From NCBI GenBank assembly GCA_946613955.1, contig CAMOGC010000067.1, forward strand, positions 1 through 8,377: DNA of 8,377 nucleotides. Direction: 5' to 3'. The DNA is from an uncultured Clostridia bacterium. GTDB taxonomy: Bacteria; Bacillota_A; Clostridia; Christensenellales; Aristaeellaceae. The position numbers and the translations under genes were made by a program. This document shows positions 1 through 6,817 of the stretch, piece after piece. Within the stretch, counting starts at the first letter, position 1. Each line of letters starts with the position of its first letter. The notes beneath the pieces are model-generated. The model was not told where the DNA came from. It made no database searches and worked only from the letters and a program-made list of their open reading frames with translations.

Positions 1-596
1 AAATGGTTCCCCTGGTTCCATTCCAGAACGGTTTTGATTCCCCGCTCCTCCAGCAGCCCGTGCGCTTCTCTGATCCGCTCTCCCACTGTGGACATCACGG
101 GGTTGCGGGTCTTTTCTTCTTTGTCTCCGAGGCTCAGATACACAGCGCTGGTCCGGGGGATGTTGTCCCTCATATAATCCATGAATCCCGGGAACCAGAC
201 CGATGGAGAGGCGGCCGCCACCGCGCGGAACATGTCCGTCCGGCCCGCGGCCCACAGCGCAAAGAGGCCGGCAAGCGAATAGCCGCCGATGATATAGGTT
301 TTATCCGGATCAGCGCAGATCCCGAGCACCTCCGCAAGGGTCCTCTCCGCTCCGTCTCCGAAATCCTCCCGGCCGAAAACCGCCGGAGCCTTCCAGGGCG
401 ACAGGTCATCGTTCCAGCTCTTTACCTTCACCGCGGTCAGGCAAAACCTCCGCTCCGTCAGCCGCCTGATTTCGGCCACCTCGGACGCTATTCCTTCCTG
501 ATCGTGGTCGTCCACCATCTGCACCAGCACCAGGGGTGCGTCCGGATCTCCGTATCTTGTCATTTCCATCGTTTCATCCTGACGGAGGAAGCTCAT
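1..596 (-). CDS. alpha/beta-hydrolase, putative esterase (3' end cut by window edge)
   Basis: A small serine hydrolase of the putative esterase type (Fes/IroE-like alpha/beta fold), likely cytoplasmic since no signal peptide is visible; the substrate is unknown. Reading from the ATG at 596, the nucleophile elbow GYSLAG lies at residues 105-110 with Ser107. It is followed by the family-typical SPSVWFPGF (130-138), then LGDKEEKTR around 157-165, where Asp158 is the likely catalytic acid, and finally GNH ending at His198, the likely catalytic histidine. The window stops just after this His, so only the last turns of the protein are missing. The ATG overlaps the stop of the upstream gene as ATGA, which suggests translational coupling. 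An internal ATG at codon 10 is preceded by AGGA at 7-nt spacing and gives a start nearer the conserved region, so it may be the true start. The fold is clear; the function beyond hydrolase is not. Confidence 0.85.
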   Translation of the reverse strand, partial: MSFLRQDETMEMTRYGDPDAPLVLVQMVDDHDQEGIASEVAEIRRLTERRFCLTAVKVKSWNDDLSPWKAPAVFGREDFGDGAERTLAEVLGICADPDKTYIIGGYSLAGLFALWAAGRTDMFRAVAAASPSVWFPGFMDYMRDNIPRTSAVYLSLGDKEEKTRNPVMSTVGERIREAHGLLEERGIKTVLEWNQGNH

Positions 597-901
597 TCTT
601 CCTCTTCGTCCTCCCTCTTTCTTTGCCACAGCCACGCGTTATAGCCCGCCTGCGCCTCCCGCGACTCCTTCCGCTCCCTCCACGCGTCGATTTCCGCCCG
701 GATGGCCAGCATTTCATCCATCATCGTTTCCAGGGATTGGGGCCTGGCCTGCCGGACATACGACGTCATGCGGTCAATCGCCTTCGGGCTGCCAAGCTGC
801 CCGGCGATGAGGTCGGCCAGTTCTTCCGGGTATCCCAGCGCGGAAACCGCCGCGGCCAGCTGATTCCTGGCCTGCGCCCATATTCGCTGATTCGGTGTCA
901 T
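593..901 (-). CDS. conserved hypothetical protein, 102 aa, acidic tail
   Basis: A small soluble protein that I recognise only as a type of hypothetical protein seen in Clostridia; no function is known to me. It looks wholly helical: an Ala/Leu-rich N-terminal half (about residues 5-40), a segment rich in Met and Arg (about 44-70), an amphipathic helix with alternating Arg and Glu (about 70-85), and a C-terminus ending in EDEEEE. There is no membrane segment or signal peptide. The start is well supported: AAGGAG lies 7 nt before the ATG, and a good promoter stands about 45 nt upstream. Its stop codon overlaps the start of the downstream esterase gene, so the two are almost certainly co-transcribed and may act together. 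Confidence 0.8.
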   Translation of the reverse strand: MTPNQRIWAQARNQLAAAVSALGYPEELADLIAGQLGSPKAIDRMTSYVRQARPQSLETMMDEMLAIRAEIDAWRERKESREAQAGYNAWLWQRKREDEEEE

Positions 902-908
902 CTGTTTT

Positions 909-914
909 CTCCTT
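909..914 (-). promoter_or_regulatory. Shine-Dalgarno site of the 102-aa protein gene
   Basis: AAGGAG on the minus strand, 7 nt before the ATG at 901. It fixes the start and excludes longer readings of this frame. Confidence 0.85.
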
Positions 915-945
915 AAAGCCCGCCAGCTTGCGATCTTCTGTGTTC

Positions 946-974
946 ATTATACAAGAAGGCCTTTCATAGCACAA
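946..974 (-). promoter_or_regulatory. sigma-A promoter of the hypothetical/esterase operon
   Basis: On the minus strand, -35 TTGTGC (974-969) and a perfect -10 TATAAT (951-946) are separated by exactly 17 nt. Transcription would start near 939, giving a leader of about 38 nt that contains the AAGGAG site. The promoter sits inside the dyad at 948-992, so a regulator bound there would cover both boxes. Confidence 0.75.
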
Positions 975-992
975 GGCGGGCTTCTTTGTATA
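948..992. repeat. imperfect inverted repeat between divergent genes
   Basis: Arms TATACAAGAAGGCC (948-961) and the facing GGGCTTCTTTGTATA side (978-992) pair over 7 bp, then 4 bp after one bulged T (985), then a G-G mismatch and 2 more bp, around a 16-nt centre. It overlaps the minus-strand -35 and -10 boxes, as an operator would. Neither strand carries a U-run after it, so it does not look like a terminator. Confidence 0.5.
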
Positions 993-1047
993 AATGAAAA
1001 AGGTCCTGTTCCTGCTCATTTCCAGATCTTCGATCGCTTCCTGTCTC

Positions 1048-1076
1048 TTGCCTGCGTTTTTTTCGTGTGCTACAAT
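1048..1076 (+). promoter_or_regulatory. sigma-A promoter of the Cas4/RecB-like gene
   Basis: -35 TTGCCT (1048-1053), 17-nt spacer, -10 TACAAT (1071-1076) with an upstream TGC that makes an extended -10. Start of transcription would be near 1083, leaving a leader of about 80 nt before the ATG at 1163. Confidence 0.65.
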
Positions 1077-1162
1077 CATCCCCGATGGAACGGAAGCAAG
1101 GAAACAATGACGAGAAAGTGGACGGCCAGCAGGCCTGCGCTGAAAAGGCGGGATAAACGACC

Positions 1163-1834
1163 ATGGCGATCACCAAAACCGATTTTATGCGCGGCATGCA
1201 GTGCCGCAGGATGCTCTGGCTGGACAAGCACAAGCCCAGGCTGCGCGTCATTCCTCCGGAGGTGCAGGCGCGGCTGGACGCCGGAAATGACTTTGGCGAC
1301 CGGGCGATGGGGATGTTCGGCCCCTATGAGGAAATGACGGTCTATCTGCCCGGAAGGCGGATTCCGGACAAAAAAGCCATGATCGCCCGGACGGCGGAGC
1401 ATCTCGCCCTCGGCACGCCCGTCATCTGCGAGGCGGCCTTCAGCAATTACAACAACTACTGCGCCGTCGATCTCCTGCGCAAAACGGAAACCGGCTATGA
1501 CATCTATGAAGTCAAAAACGCCCCGGAGGTGCATGAGCAGTTCGTCCGGGACGCCGGCTTCCAGTACTATATCGTTTCCCGATGCGGGCTGAAGATCGGC
1601 CGGATTTTCATCGTGCTGCACGGGCCGGATGAGGAAAACCCCTTTGTTCCGGTGGACGTGACGCGGCAGGCCAAGGGCTTCTACCGCTGGATCAATGAGA
1701 ATATCTGGGATCTGAACCGGATGCAGAAAGAAAAGGAAGAAGTAACGGTCGAGCCGGGCGACCAGTGCAGCCATCCGTACGAATGCTGGTATTACGGATA
1801 CTGCCATGGCGCGGGAAGCTCCGCCGCCGAGTGA
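1163..1834 (+). CDS. Cas4/RecB-like PD-(D/E)XK nuclease with Fe-S cysteines, short form
   Basis: A probable Mg-dependent DNA nuclease of the PD-(D/E)XK superfamily with an iron-sulfur cluster, as in Cas4 and the N-terminal half of DUF2779 proteins. The likely catalytic residues are Glu90 (ICEAAF), Asp103 (CAVDLL) and Glu116-Val-Lys118 (YDIYEVK), followed by Gln134 in FQYYIV, which matches the RecB-type Q/Y motif. Cys14 near the N-terminus plus Cys202, Cys208 and Cys214 (spacing x5, x5) fit a four-Cys cluster. The protein is 223 residues. Many relatives continue after the last Cys into a DUF2779 domain of several hundred residues, which is absent here; the following 140 nt show no trace of it. 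The ATG has only a weak ribosome site (an AAGGCGGGA-like stretch). It is divergent from the esterase operon and upstream of the alkyltransferase-like gene. There is no CRISPR array or other cas gene, so a CRISPR role is unlikely. Confidence 0.8.
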   Translation: MAITKTDFMRGMQCRRMLWLDKHKPRLRVIPPEVQARLDAGNDFGDRAMGMFGPYEEMTVYLPGRRIPDKKAMIARTAEHLALGTPVICEAAFSNYNNYCAVDLLRKTETGYDIYEVKNAPEVHEQFVRDAGFQYYIVSRCGLKIGRIFIVLHGPDEENPFVPVDVTRQAKGFYRWINENIWDLNRMQKEKEEVTVEPGDQCSHPYECWYYGYCHGAGSSAAE

Positions 1835-1974
1835 GAAAGGGCGTCCTTCCGGGGTCATTGCCTCATGGACCCGGGAGAAACCGAAGCTGCGGCTGGCAGG
1901 TCATCATGATTGTGTTGAATAAGGCGAAGAGGAGCGGGTGCGGCGGCTTCATATGAGCGCTGAAGAAACGAGAA

Positions 1975-2343
1975 ATGACAACATTCGAAAGAATTTACGC
2001 GGCGGTACAGCTGATTCCGGAAGGCGCCGTCGCCACCTATGGCCAGGTGGCGGAAGCTGCGGGAAACCCGCGTCTGAGCCGGGTGGTGGGCTATGCGCTT
2101 CATGTCAATCCAAAGCCCGGCGTAATTCCCTGTCACCGGGTGGTAAAGAAGGACGGAAGCGTCTCCGAAGCATTTGCCTTTGGCGGAGCAAACCGGCAGG
2201 TTGAACTTCTCCAGGCTGAAGGCGTCGGTTTTCTGGACGCCACGCATGTGGATATGGCGCGTTTCCGCGTCACGTTTCTGCCGCTGGTTGGCGAAAAGTC
2301 TGAAAGCATCGTCCGGATAAAAAATGGATCTCCCGGAGAATGA
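1975..2343 (+). CDS. MGMT-family alkyltransferase-like protein, single DNA-binding domain
   Basis: A 122-residue protein made only of the C-terminal, DNA-binding and active-site domain of O6-methylguanine-DNA methyltransferase; the N-terminal RNase H-like domain is missing. Visible motifs are TYGQVAEAAG (21-30, with the conserved Tyr22), SRVVGYALHVNP (35-46, where Arg36 corresponds to the arginine finger that flips the base) and IPCHRVV (51-57) with Cys53. Alkyltransferase-like (ATL) proteins of the E. coli type have Trp in place of this Cys and only flag lesions for excision repair. With the Cys kept, true alkyl transfer is chemically possible, though not proven. The ATG has a poor ribosome site (GAAGAAACGAGAA), and I found no convincing promoter in the 140 nt before it, so it may be read from the nuclease promoter. 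Its last codons overlap a terminator for the convergent kinase gene. Confidence 0.88.
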   Translation: MTTFERIYAAVQLIPEGAVATYGQVAEAAGNPRLSRVVGYALHVNPKPGVIPCHRVVKKDGSVSEAFAFGGANRQVELLQAEGVGFLDATHVDMARFRVTFLPLVGEKSESIVRIKNGSPGE

Positions 2344-2353
2344 TGGGAGCTCC
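2319..2353 (-). terminator. rho-independent terminator of the kinase transcript
   Basis: On the minus strand, GGAGCTCCC (2353-2345) and GGGAGATCC (2334-2326) pair at 8 of 9 positions with one G-A mismatch around a 10-nt loop, followed by A and six Ts (2324-2319). It begins 9 nt after the kinase stop codon. It lies within the last codons and just past the stop of the convergent alkyltransferase gene, so it is read in both contexts. On the plus strand the hairpin has no U-run after it. Confidence 0.75.
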
Positions 2354-2362
2354 AGAATTCCG

Positions 2363-5300
2363 TCAGTATACGAGTTTATCGTTTTTGATATCCACCTTAT
2401 TGCGTTCCGCCTGGGCAAGCGGCTCCGCGTCTGCCATCGGCCAGGGGCTGTCTTCCCGGTGTTTCTTCATCTTCCGATCCATTTCTTCCGCGCGGAGGGC
2501 ATCTCCCCTTTCCTCATATACCCTTTTGAGCGTATACCAGGCGGAGAACCGCGTTCTTCGGTACGCGGCGATTTCATCCCGCTCCGCGCATTCTTCAGCC
2601 GCCCATTCCAGGATCTCGATCGCATTTTCATCATCGTTGAAGGCCAGACGGATCGGCGCCTCCTGATCCAGCCTGTGCTCGATATAGGCGAGCGGTGAAT
2701 CCTGCCTTTCGAAGGCGATCCGGTCCGCCTTTTTCAGCTGTCCGATGGACTCCTCCCGCCGGCCGCAAACCGCGTAATACATCGCCGAAACGCAGTAAAA
2801 CTGATATCTTTCGTAGTCCGAATCATCCGTATGCTGATCGACCAGACGCTCCGCCTCCGCCAGAAGGCGCCGGCATTGCGTTGGGTCTTCTCCGGCGTCC
2901 AGCAGCGTGGTCGCTTTGTCCGTAAGGGACGCCGCCAGCTGCTTCTTCGCGTCCGGATGCCGGGAAACCCGGGCGGCGGCGATGGCCTGATCCTCATGGC
3001 GCAGGCTTCTTTTTACGTGATCCTTCCGTCCCTCGTTATGAATCATCACCGCCATCGCCCGATGATACAGGGAGGCATAGAACGCGCTGGGATGCCGGAT
3101 CAGGTACGCCTTCATCCGCTCCAACTGGTCAAACGCTTTTTCGTATTGCTCCAGCCGGCCGAAAAGAAAGGCGGAACTTTCATAGAGTCGAAGCACGCTC
3201 CCCTCGTCCAGTCCTTCCGGATGATTCAGCAGCTCCGCCATTCTTTCCGCGGTTCTTTCGTCCTGATCCACCGGCGCGTCCATGAGGATCCGGTAGCGCA
3301 GCCGCTGGCCGGCCGGGGTCGTCTTCCGGCAGTGCGCCTGCAGCTGGTCGGCCGCGCAGAGGAGCTCATAGAGCCGGGCATAATCGCTGGGAGACTGCCG
3401 GTCCGTATCGTGCCGGGCTCCTTTGGGCTTCAGGCGCTGGTACAGGCGTTCGGCCATGCCCTCCGCCGCAAACTCCATGTCCCGATTCCACGGCCAGGAA
3501 CGCACGACCTCCTGCATCAGGGGATGCAGCGCGAGCTTATTCCCGTCGCTGATCACCCAGCCCGCCTCCTCAAGATCGTTCAGGTGATTCAGCTCCGCTC
3601 TTCCCGTCATCTCCCGAAGCAGGGAAGCGTCTATCCCCGGCAGATCGAACAGCGCCAGCTCCCGGATCAGCAGGCGGTCGTCCTCCGTAAAGGAGTCCAC
3701 ATTCATCAGCCGGTTCAGAATCTGGATCAGCGGCAGGCGTTCCGATTGCAGATCGCGCAGATAATCGATCTTCTCCCCCGGAAGCGCGTCAAAGCCGGCG
3801 GACGCGACCGTCTCCGCCGCTTCCTTCATCGTCAGATGGCTTTTCCGGATCTGGCGCGCAATCAGCTCGATCGTCAGCGTGTGTCCGTAAACCGCGTCGG
3901 CCATTTTGGAAAACGCCGCTCTGTCCTCCGGGGACATCTCCCGCAGATGGGAATAATGGAGGAACAGCGCCCCCAGCGCGTTTCTTCCCATCTCCTCTAT
4001 CCGAAGCGACGGGCACAGCCCTTCCGGGAGCCTTTCCCTGGAAATCAGCAGCACCTTCCAGCCAATGGAAAACAGCGGCTGCAGATCGTTCCAGTGATCG
4101 GGGCTGAACTGATCCAGGATCAGCAGCACCTTCCGCGTGGCGCACAGCCGTTTCAGAATCTCCATTTTCCGGAATGCATACTCCGCCTCAGATTCCTCCG
4201 GCGCGCGCCAAACCGTATTCACGCAGACATGCTGGTCGTCCGCGAGTATTTTATCGATCGAGCCCGAATCATAAAGATAAAGAGCCGCGTCGTATTGGTC
4301 GCGATATTTCCGCAGGTATTCCCGGGCCAGCGTGCTTTTCCCGATGCCGCCCATTCCGGTCAGGGCGGCGACAGGAGAATCGCCGGCCAGCAGGCCCCGC
4401 AGCGCGGCCATCTCTTCTTCTCTTCCGTAAAAAGCAGGATTCGTCCGCGGCGCGGCGGAAACCAGATACGGCCGCTGCTCGTCCGCCAGAAGCGCGATTT
4501 CCTGAAGCTGCGCGACGGCCTCTCCCATCTGTTGGTACCGGTCTTTGATATAGCTGGCCAGGGAATGGTGAAAGAAATCCGACAGTTCCCGATAAAGCCC
4601 GTCCTGAAACGCGCTGCCCGAATAGACAAAGGTTTCGTAGTCATAGACCGCGTCCGCTTCCCCGTCAAAGGCGGTCGGCGCGCGGCCCCAAAGGAGTTCA
4701 AAAAGTACGGCGCCGAGGCTGTAAACATCGCTCCAGGGGCCGATCTGTCCGATTTTCCCCGTTTGCTGCTCCGGGGGAGCGTAGCCCCTGGTAAAGGAGG
4801 TTCGCAGGGCGGACGGGTCTCCGGTTTCGCGGGCCGCCGCCAGCTCTTCCGCCGCAATCAGCGAATCAAAATCGAACAGCTGGATCAGCTCCGTTACGCC
4901 GTGAATGGTCATGATGTTTTCCGGTTTCAGATCGAGGTACAGATATCCCGCCTCATGAATCCGCTCCAGGATCCTGGCCGTGGCCAGCATGAGCGCGGCG
5001 CATTCCCGCATCGTCCGGGGAGGTTTATCCCTCAGCGTGGCTCCATTGAGCCACGTCGACACGATCCATGTCGTTCCGTAGGCTTCATAGAGATCGGCCG
5101 TATTGGCAATGGCGTTCGTCAGTTCCTGTCTTTGGAACAGCTCATGGGTTTTCCGGTAGGCCGCCTTCATCCGCTCCCGCGCGATGGCAAACGCCGCGGC
5201 GTCCCCTTCCCCGGCTGCCACGCTTCCGTCCCCGGCCCGCTGCAGCTTCAGGCCGTAAGGATAGCACTCCTTGATCCGGATGAGCTTGCGGTTGCCGATG

Positions 5301-5440
5301 CTGTCCTCATAGGAGGCGTCATATACAAGGCAGGAGCCGCCCCGGCCGATTTCGTTCCGGATTGTATAGCGAACCTCTCCGCCGTTTCGGTTGAAGAAGC
5401 GAAGCGTCGTGCCCGGCGTCAGCGCCCTGCGACCATCCAT
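2363..5440 (-). CDS. Ser/Thr protein kinase fused to NB-ARC/STAND ATPase and TPR-like repeats
   Basis: A 1025-residue kinase-headed NLR-like protein. Positions here count from the upstream ATG at 5485; subtract 15 for the chosen start. The kinase spans about 40-330: glycine loop IGRGGSCLVY (46-55), Lys72 in IRIKE, catalytic loop YLDLKPEN (183-190) with Asp185, Lys187 and Asn190, metal-binding Asp205 in FDFDS, GYAPPEQ (234-240), SDVYSLG (252-258). HRD is replaced by YLD and DFG by DFD, but the catalytic residues remain. The NB-ARC part follows: Walker A GMGGIGKST (377-385), Walker B VLLILDQ (453-459), sensor-like VLLISR (478-483), GHTLTIEL (534-541), and LHPLMQE (653-659) in place of MHD. From about 700 to 1005 lie helical repeats of TPR type. 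No membrane segment is seen. The ATG at 5440 is preferred because AGGGGAG stands 8 nt before it; the ATGs at 5485 and 5461 lack good sites. The family is known in Clostridia; its role is unknown to me. Confidence 0.92.
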   Translation of the reverse strand: MDGRRALTPGTTLRFFNRNGGEVRYTIRNEIGRGGSCLVYDASYEDSIGNRKLIRIKECYPYGLKLQRAGDGSVAAGEGDAAAFAIARERMKAAYRKTHELFQRQELTNAIANTADLYEAYGTTWIVSTWLNGATLRDKPPRTMRECAALMLATARILERIHEAGYLYLDLKPENIMTIHGVTELIQLFDFDSLIAAEELAAARETGDPSALRTSFTRGYAPPEQQTGKIGQIGPWSDVYSLGAVLFELLWGRAPTAFDGEADAVYDYETFVYSGSAFQDGLYRELSDFFHHSLASYIKDRYQQMGEAVAQLQEIALLADEQRPYLVSAAPRTNPAFYGREEEMAALRGLLAGDSPVAALTGMGGIGKSTLAREYLRKYRDQYDAALYLYDSGSIDKILADDQHVCVNTVWRAPEESEAEYAFRKMEILKRLCATRKVLLILDQFSPDHWNDLQPLFSIGWKVLLISRERLPEGLCPSLRIEEMGRNALGALFLHYSHLREMSPEDRAAFSKMADAVYGHTLTIELIARQIRKSHLTMKEAAETVASAGFDALPGEKIDYLRDLQSERLPLIQILNRLMNVDSFTEDDRLLIRELALFDLPGIDASLLREMTGRAELNHLNDLEEAGWVISDGNKLALHPLMQEVVRSWPWNRDMEFAAEGMAERLYQRLKPKGARHDTDRQSPSDYARLYELLCAADQLQAHCRKTTPAGQRLRYRILMDAPVDQDERTAERMAELLNHPEGLDEGSVLRLYESSAFLFGRLEQYEKAFDQLERMKAYLIRHPSAFYASLYHRAMAVMIHNEGRKDHVKRSLRHEDQAIAAARVSRHPDAKKQLAASLTDKATTLLDAGEDPTQCRRLLAEAERLVDQHTDDSDYERYQFYCVSAMYYAVCGRREESIGQLKKADRIAFERQDSPLAYIEHRLDQEAPIRLAFNDDENAIEILEWAAEECAERDEIAAYRRTRFSAWYTLKRVYEERGDALRAEEMDRKMKKHREDSPWPMADAEPLAQAERNKVDIKNDKLVY

Positions 5441-5448
5441 GCAGCCTG

Positions 5449-5456
5449 CTCCCCTT
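5449..5456 (-). promoter_or_regulatory. Shine-Dalgarno site that sets the kinase start
   Basis: AAGGGGAG on the minus strand, 8 nt before the ATG at 5440. It favours this start over two upstream in-frame ATGs (5485, 5461). Confidence 0.7.
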
Positions 5457-5503
5457 TCCATCGTCTTCAACCCGATTGTATCCATCTTCCGGCGAAACTG
5501 GAT

Positions 5504-6697
5504 TTATGAATGCCGCTCCAGCTTCTCTCCCAGAAGGGTATTCCAGATTTCCCGGAACAGGCGGAGTGGTTCCTGATCCTGCGCGCAGTAGATGAAAATC
5601 CAGTCGTAGGGGTTTCCGACATAGAGCTCCGGGTAGCCTGCTTCCATCATGACGTGATCGGCGAAAGCCAGGAAGCGTTTTCCGTCCTCCGCCTCCGCTT
5701 CATAGCTTCCCGCAGCCAGGGCGCGCCTGGCCCACCACGTGAAAAAGATCAGCAGCACCAGCCACTTTCGGACCCTTTCATAGGACACATGCGCGCCTTT
5801 CAGGATCAGGGTCATCCCCTGCCGGTCCGGAAAGGAATCCTGCGCGGCGGCGTGCAGCCTGTCCAGGATCGGCTTGATGGACCGGTCCGCCTCCAGTCTG
5901 CTCACCTGTTCCTTATCCAGCTGGAAGATGGCCAGATAGGCGTCCCATAGCTTTACGCCCTCATCTCCCGCCGTCAGCGCCTGGGAGGGGCCGTCAACCG
6001 CCGGATCGTCCGTGGCGGAAAAGAATTTGCGCCCTTCCCTGGCCAGCAGCCCATCCTTTCCGACCGTCTGCTCCCACATGTCCCGGATCAGACGATAGGC
6101 GGTCGCGTTGTTCGTGTTGAACAGGCGGATGTTTTCCCGCAGCCACTGAACCAGTTCTTCCTTGCTCTCCATCCGGTTCAGCTCTTTCACGATCGAATCC
6201 GTATAGACGACCGCGGCCGGCGCGCTGTTTTCCCCGGGTTCCGGAATCCGAGCGTTCATCTCCCGCGCGTCCGCCCAGGTCAGCCCATGGTTCAGGCAAA
6301 AGTAGGCGATCGCTTCCGAAACCTGATGGCAGTCGAAGCTTCTCTCCCGCATGACGACCTTTCGGAAAAAGTCGTCCGTCCGCAGCCCGTCCAGCCCGAA
6401 GGCGAAGCAAATCTGAAACGCGGTTTCGCGGGTGATCGGCTGGTCTTTTTCAAACCACAGCCGGATCTCCCGGGGAGGCTTCATCCCAGCCCGCTCAAAC
6501 GTGTTTCGGATAAACGCCGTTTTTTCTCCCGCGTCGTCCGGATCCCCGCTGTATCCGTGTTCAAGAAGGAATTCCGTCATTCCCTCGGAGAAGGGCCGGA
6601 AGAGCCGCGCCACTTCGAGCAGCTCGTCCATAAAATGCTCGTCTTCCGGGGAAATGCCGGAAAACGGCGTGCGCAGCAGATGTGTATAATCTGACAT
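5504..6697 (-). CDS. uncharacterised largely helical protein, partner of the kinase-NLR
   Basis: I do not recognise a named family. The protein is 397 residues from the ATG at 6697 (MSDYTHLLRTPF), chosen because GGAG lies 8 nt before it; an in-frame GTG at 6763 would add 22 low-complexity residues and has AGAAGG 7 nt upstream, so it cannot be excluded. The N-terminal 100 residues hold short helices and an FLLEHGYSG stretch. Next comes a segment running from LWFEKDQPITRETAF through FAFGLDG to SFDCHQVSEAIAYFCLNHG. Its layout (a small helical bundle, a Pro/Arg turn, then a Leu-rich helix) loosely recalls XRE-type helix-turn-helix domains. Near the C-terminus is the hydrophobic run WLVLLIFFTWW, short and flanked by Arg, more likely a buried helix than a membrane anchor. 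The gene follows the glycosylase after about 120 nt without a clear promoter or terminator, and precedes the kinase by 63 nt, so an operon is likely and a shared function with the kinase is plausible. Confidence 0.75.
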   Translation of the reverse strand: MSDYTHLLRTPFSGISPEDEHFMDELLEVARLFRPFSEGMTEFLLEHGYSGDPDDAGEKTAFIRNTFERAGMKPPREIRLWFEKDQPITRETAFQICFAFGLDGLRTDDFFRKVVMRERSFDCHQVSEAIAYFCLNHGLTWADAREMNARIPEPGENSAPAAVVYTDSIVKELNRMESKEELVQWLRENIRLFNTNNATAYRLIRDMWEQTVGKDGLLAREGRKFFSATDDPAVDGPSQALTAGDEGVKLWDAYLAIFQLDKEQVSRLEADRSIKPILDRLHAAAQDSFPDRQGMTLILKGAHVSYERVRKWLVLLIFFTWWARRALAAGSYEAEAEDGKRFLAFADHVMMEAGYPELYVGNPYDWIFIYCAQDQEPLRLFREIWNTLLGEKLERHS

Positions 6698-6817
6698 GTC
6701 GATCGCTCCATGATGATTTGATGGTGCTGGCGCCGCGGCCCTGTTCTGATCAGGCGTCCTCACCGAAGCGCCTTCTGTGGTCGAGCATCGTGCGGCGGTT
6801 TATCATGGGCCGGATAA

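Noticed and set aside
3..644. Plus-strand open frame opposite the esterase
   Set aside because: The minus strand encodes the GYSLAG elbow and the rest of an esterase; the plus product is Arg/His/Pro-rich with no motif.
1085..1156. Short open frame of 23 codons just after the nuclease promoter, a possible leader peptide
   Set aside because: It would start within a few bases of the predicted transcript start, has no ribosome site, and shows no run of regulatory codons.
1163..1834. Cas4-like gene as a sign of a CRISPR-Cas locus
   Set aside because: No repeat-spacer array and no other cas gene is in the window; stand-alone Cas4/RecB-like nucleases are common.
2831..5509. Very long open frame (about 890 codons) on the plus strand opposite the kinase gene
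   Set aside because: It mirrors the kinase reading frame in GC-rich sequence, has no recognisable domain, and its product is rich in Arg, Gln and Pro as expected of an antisense shadow. The minus strand shows clear kinase and ATPase motifs.
6698..6817. Gap between glycosylase and helical protein as a site for a promoter or terminator
   Set aside because: I found no paired -35/-10 boxes with proper spacing and no stem followed by a T-run.
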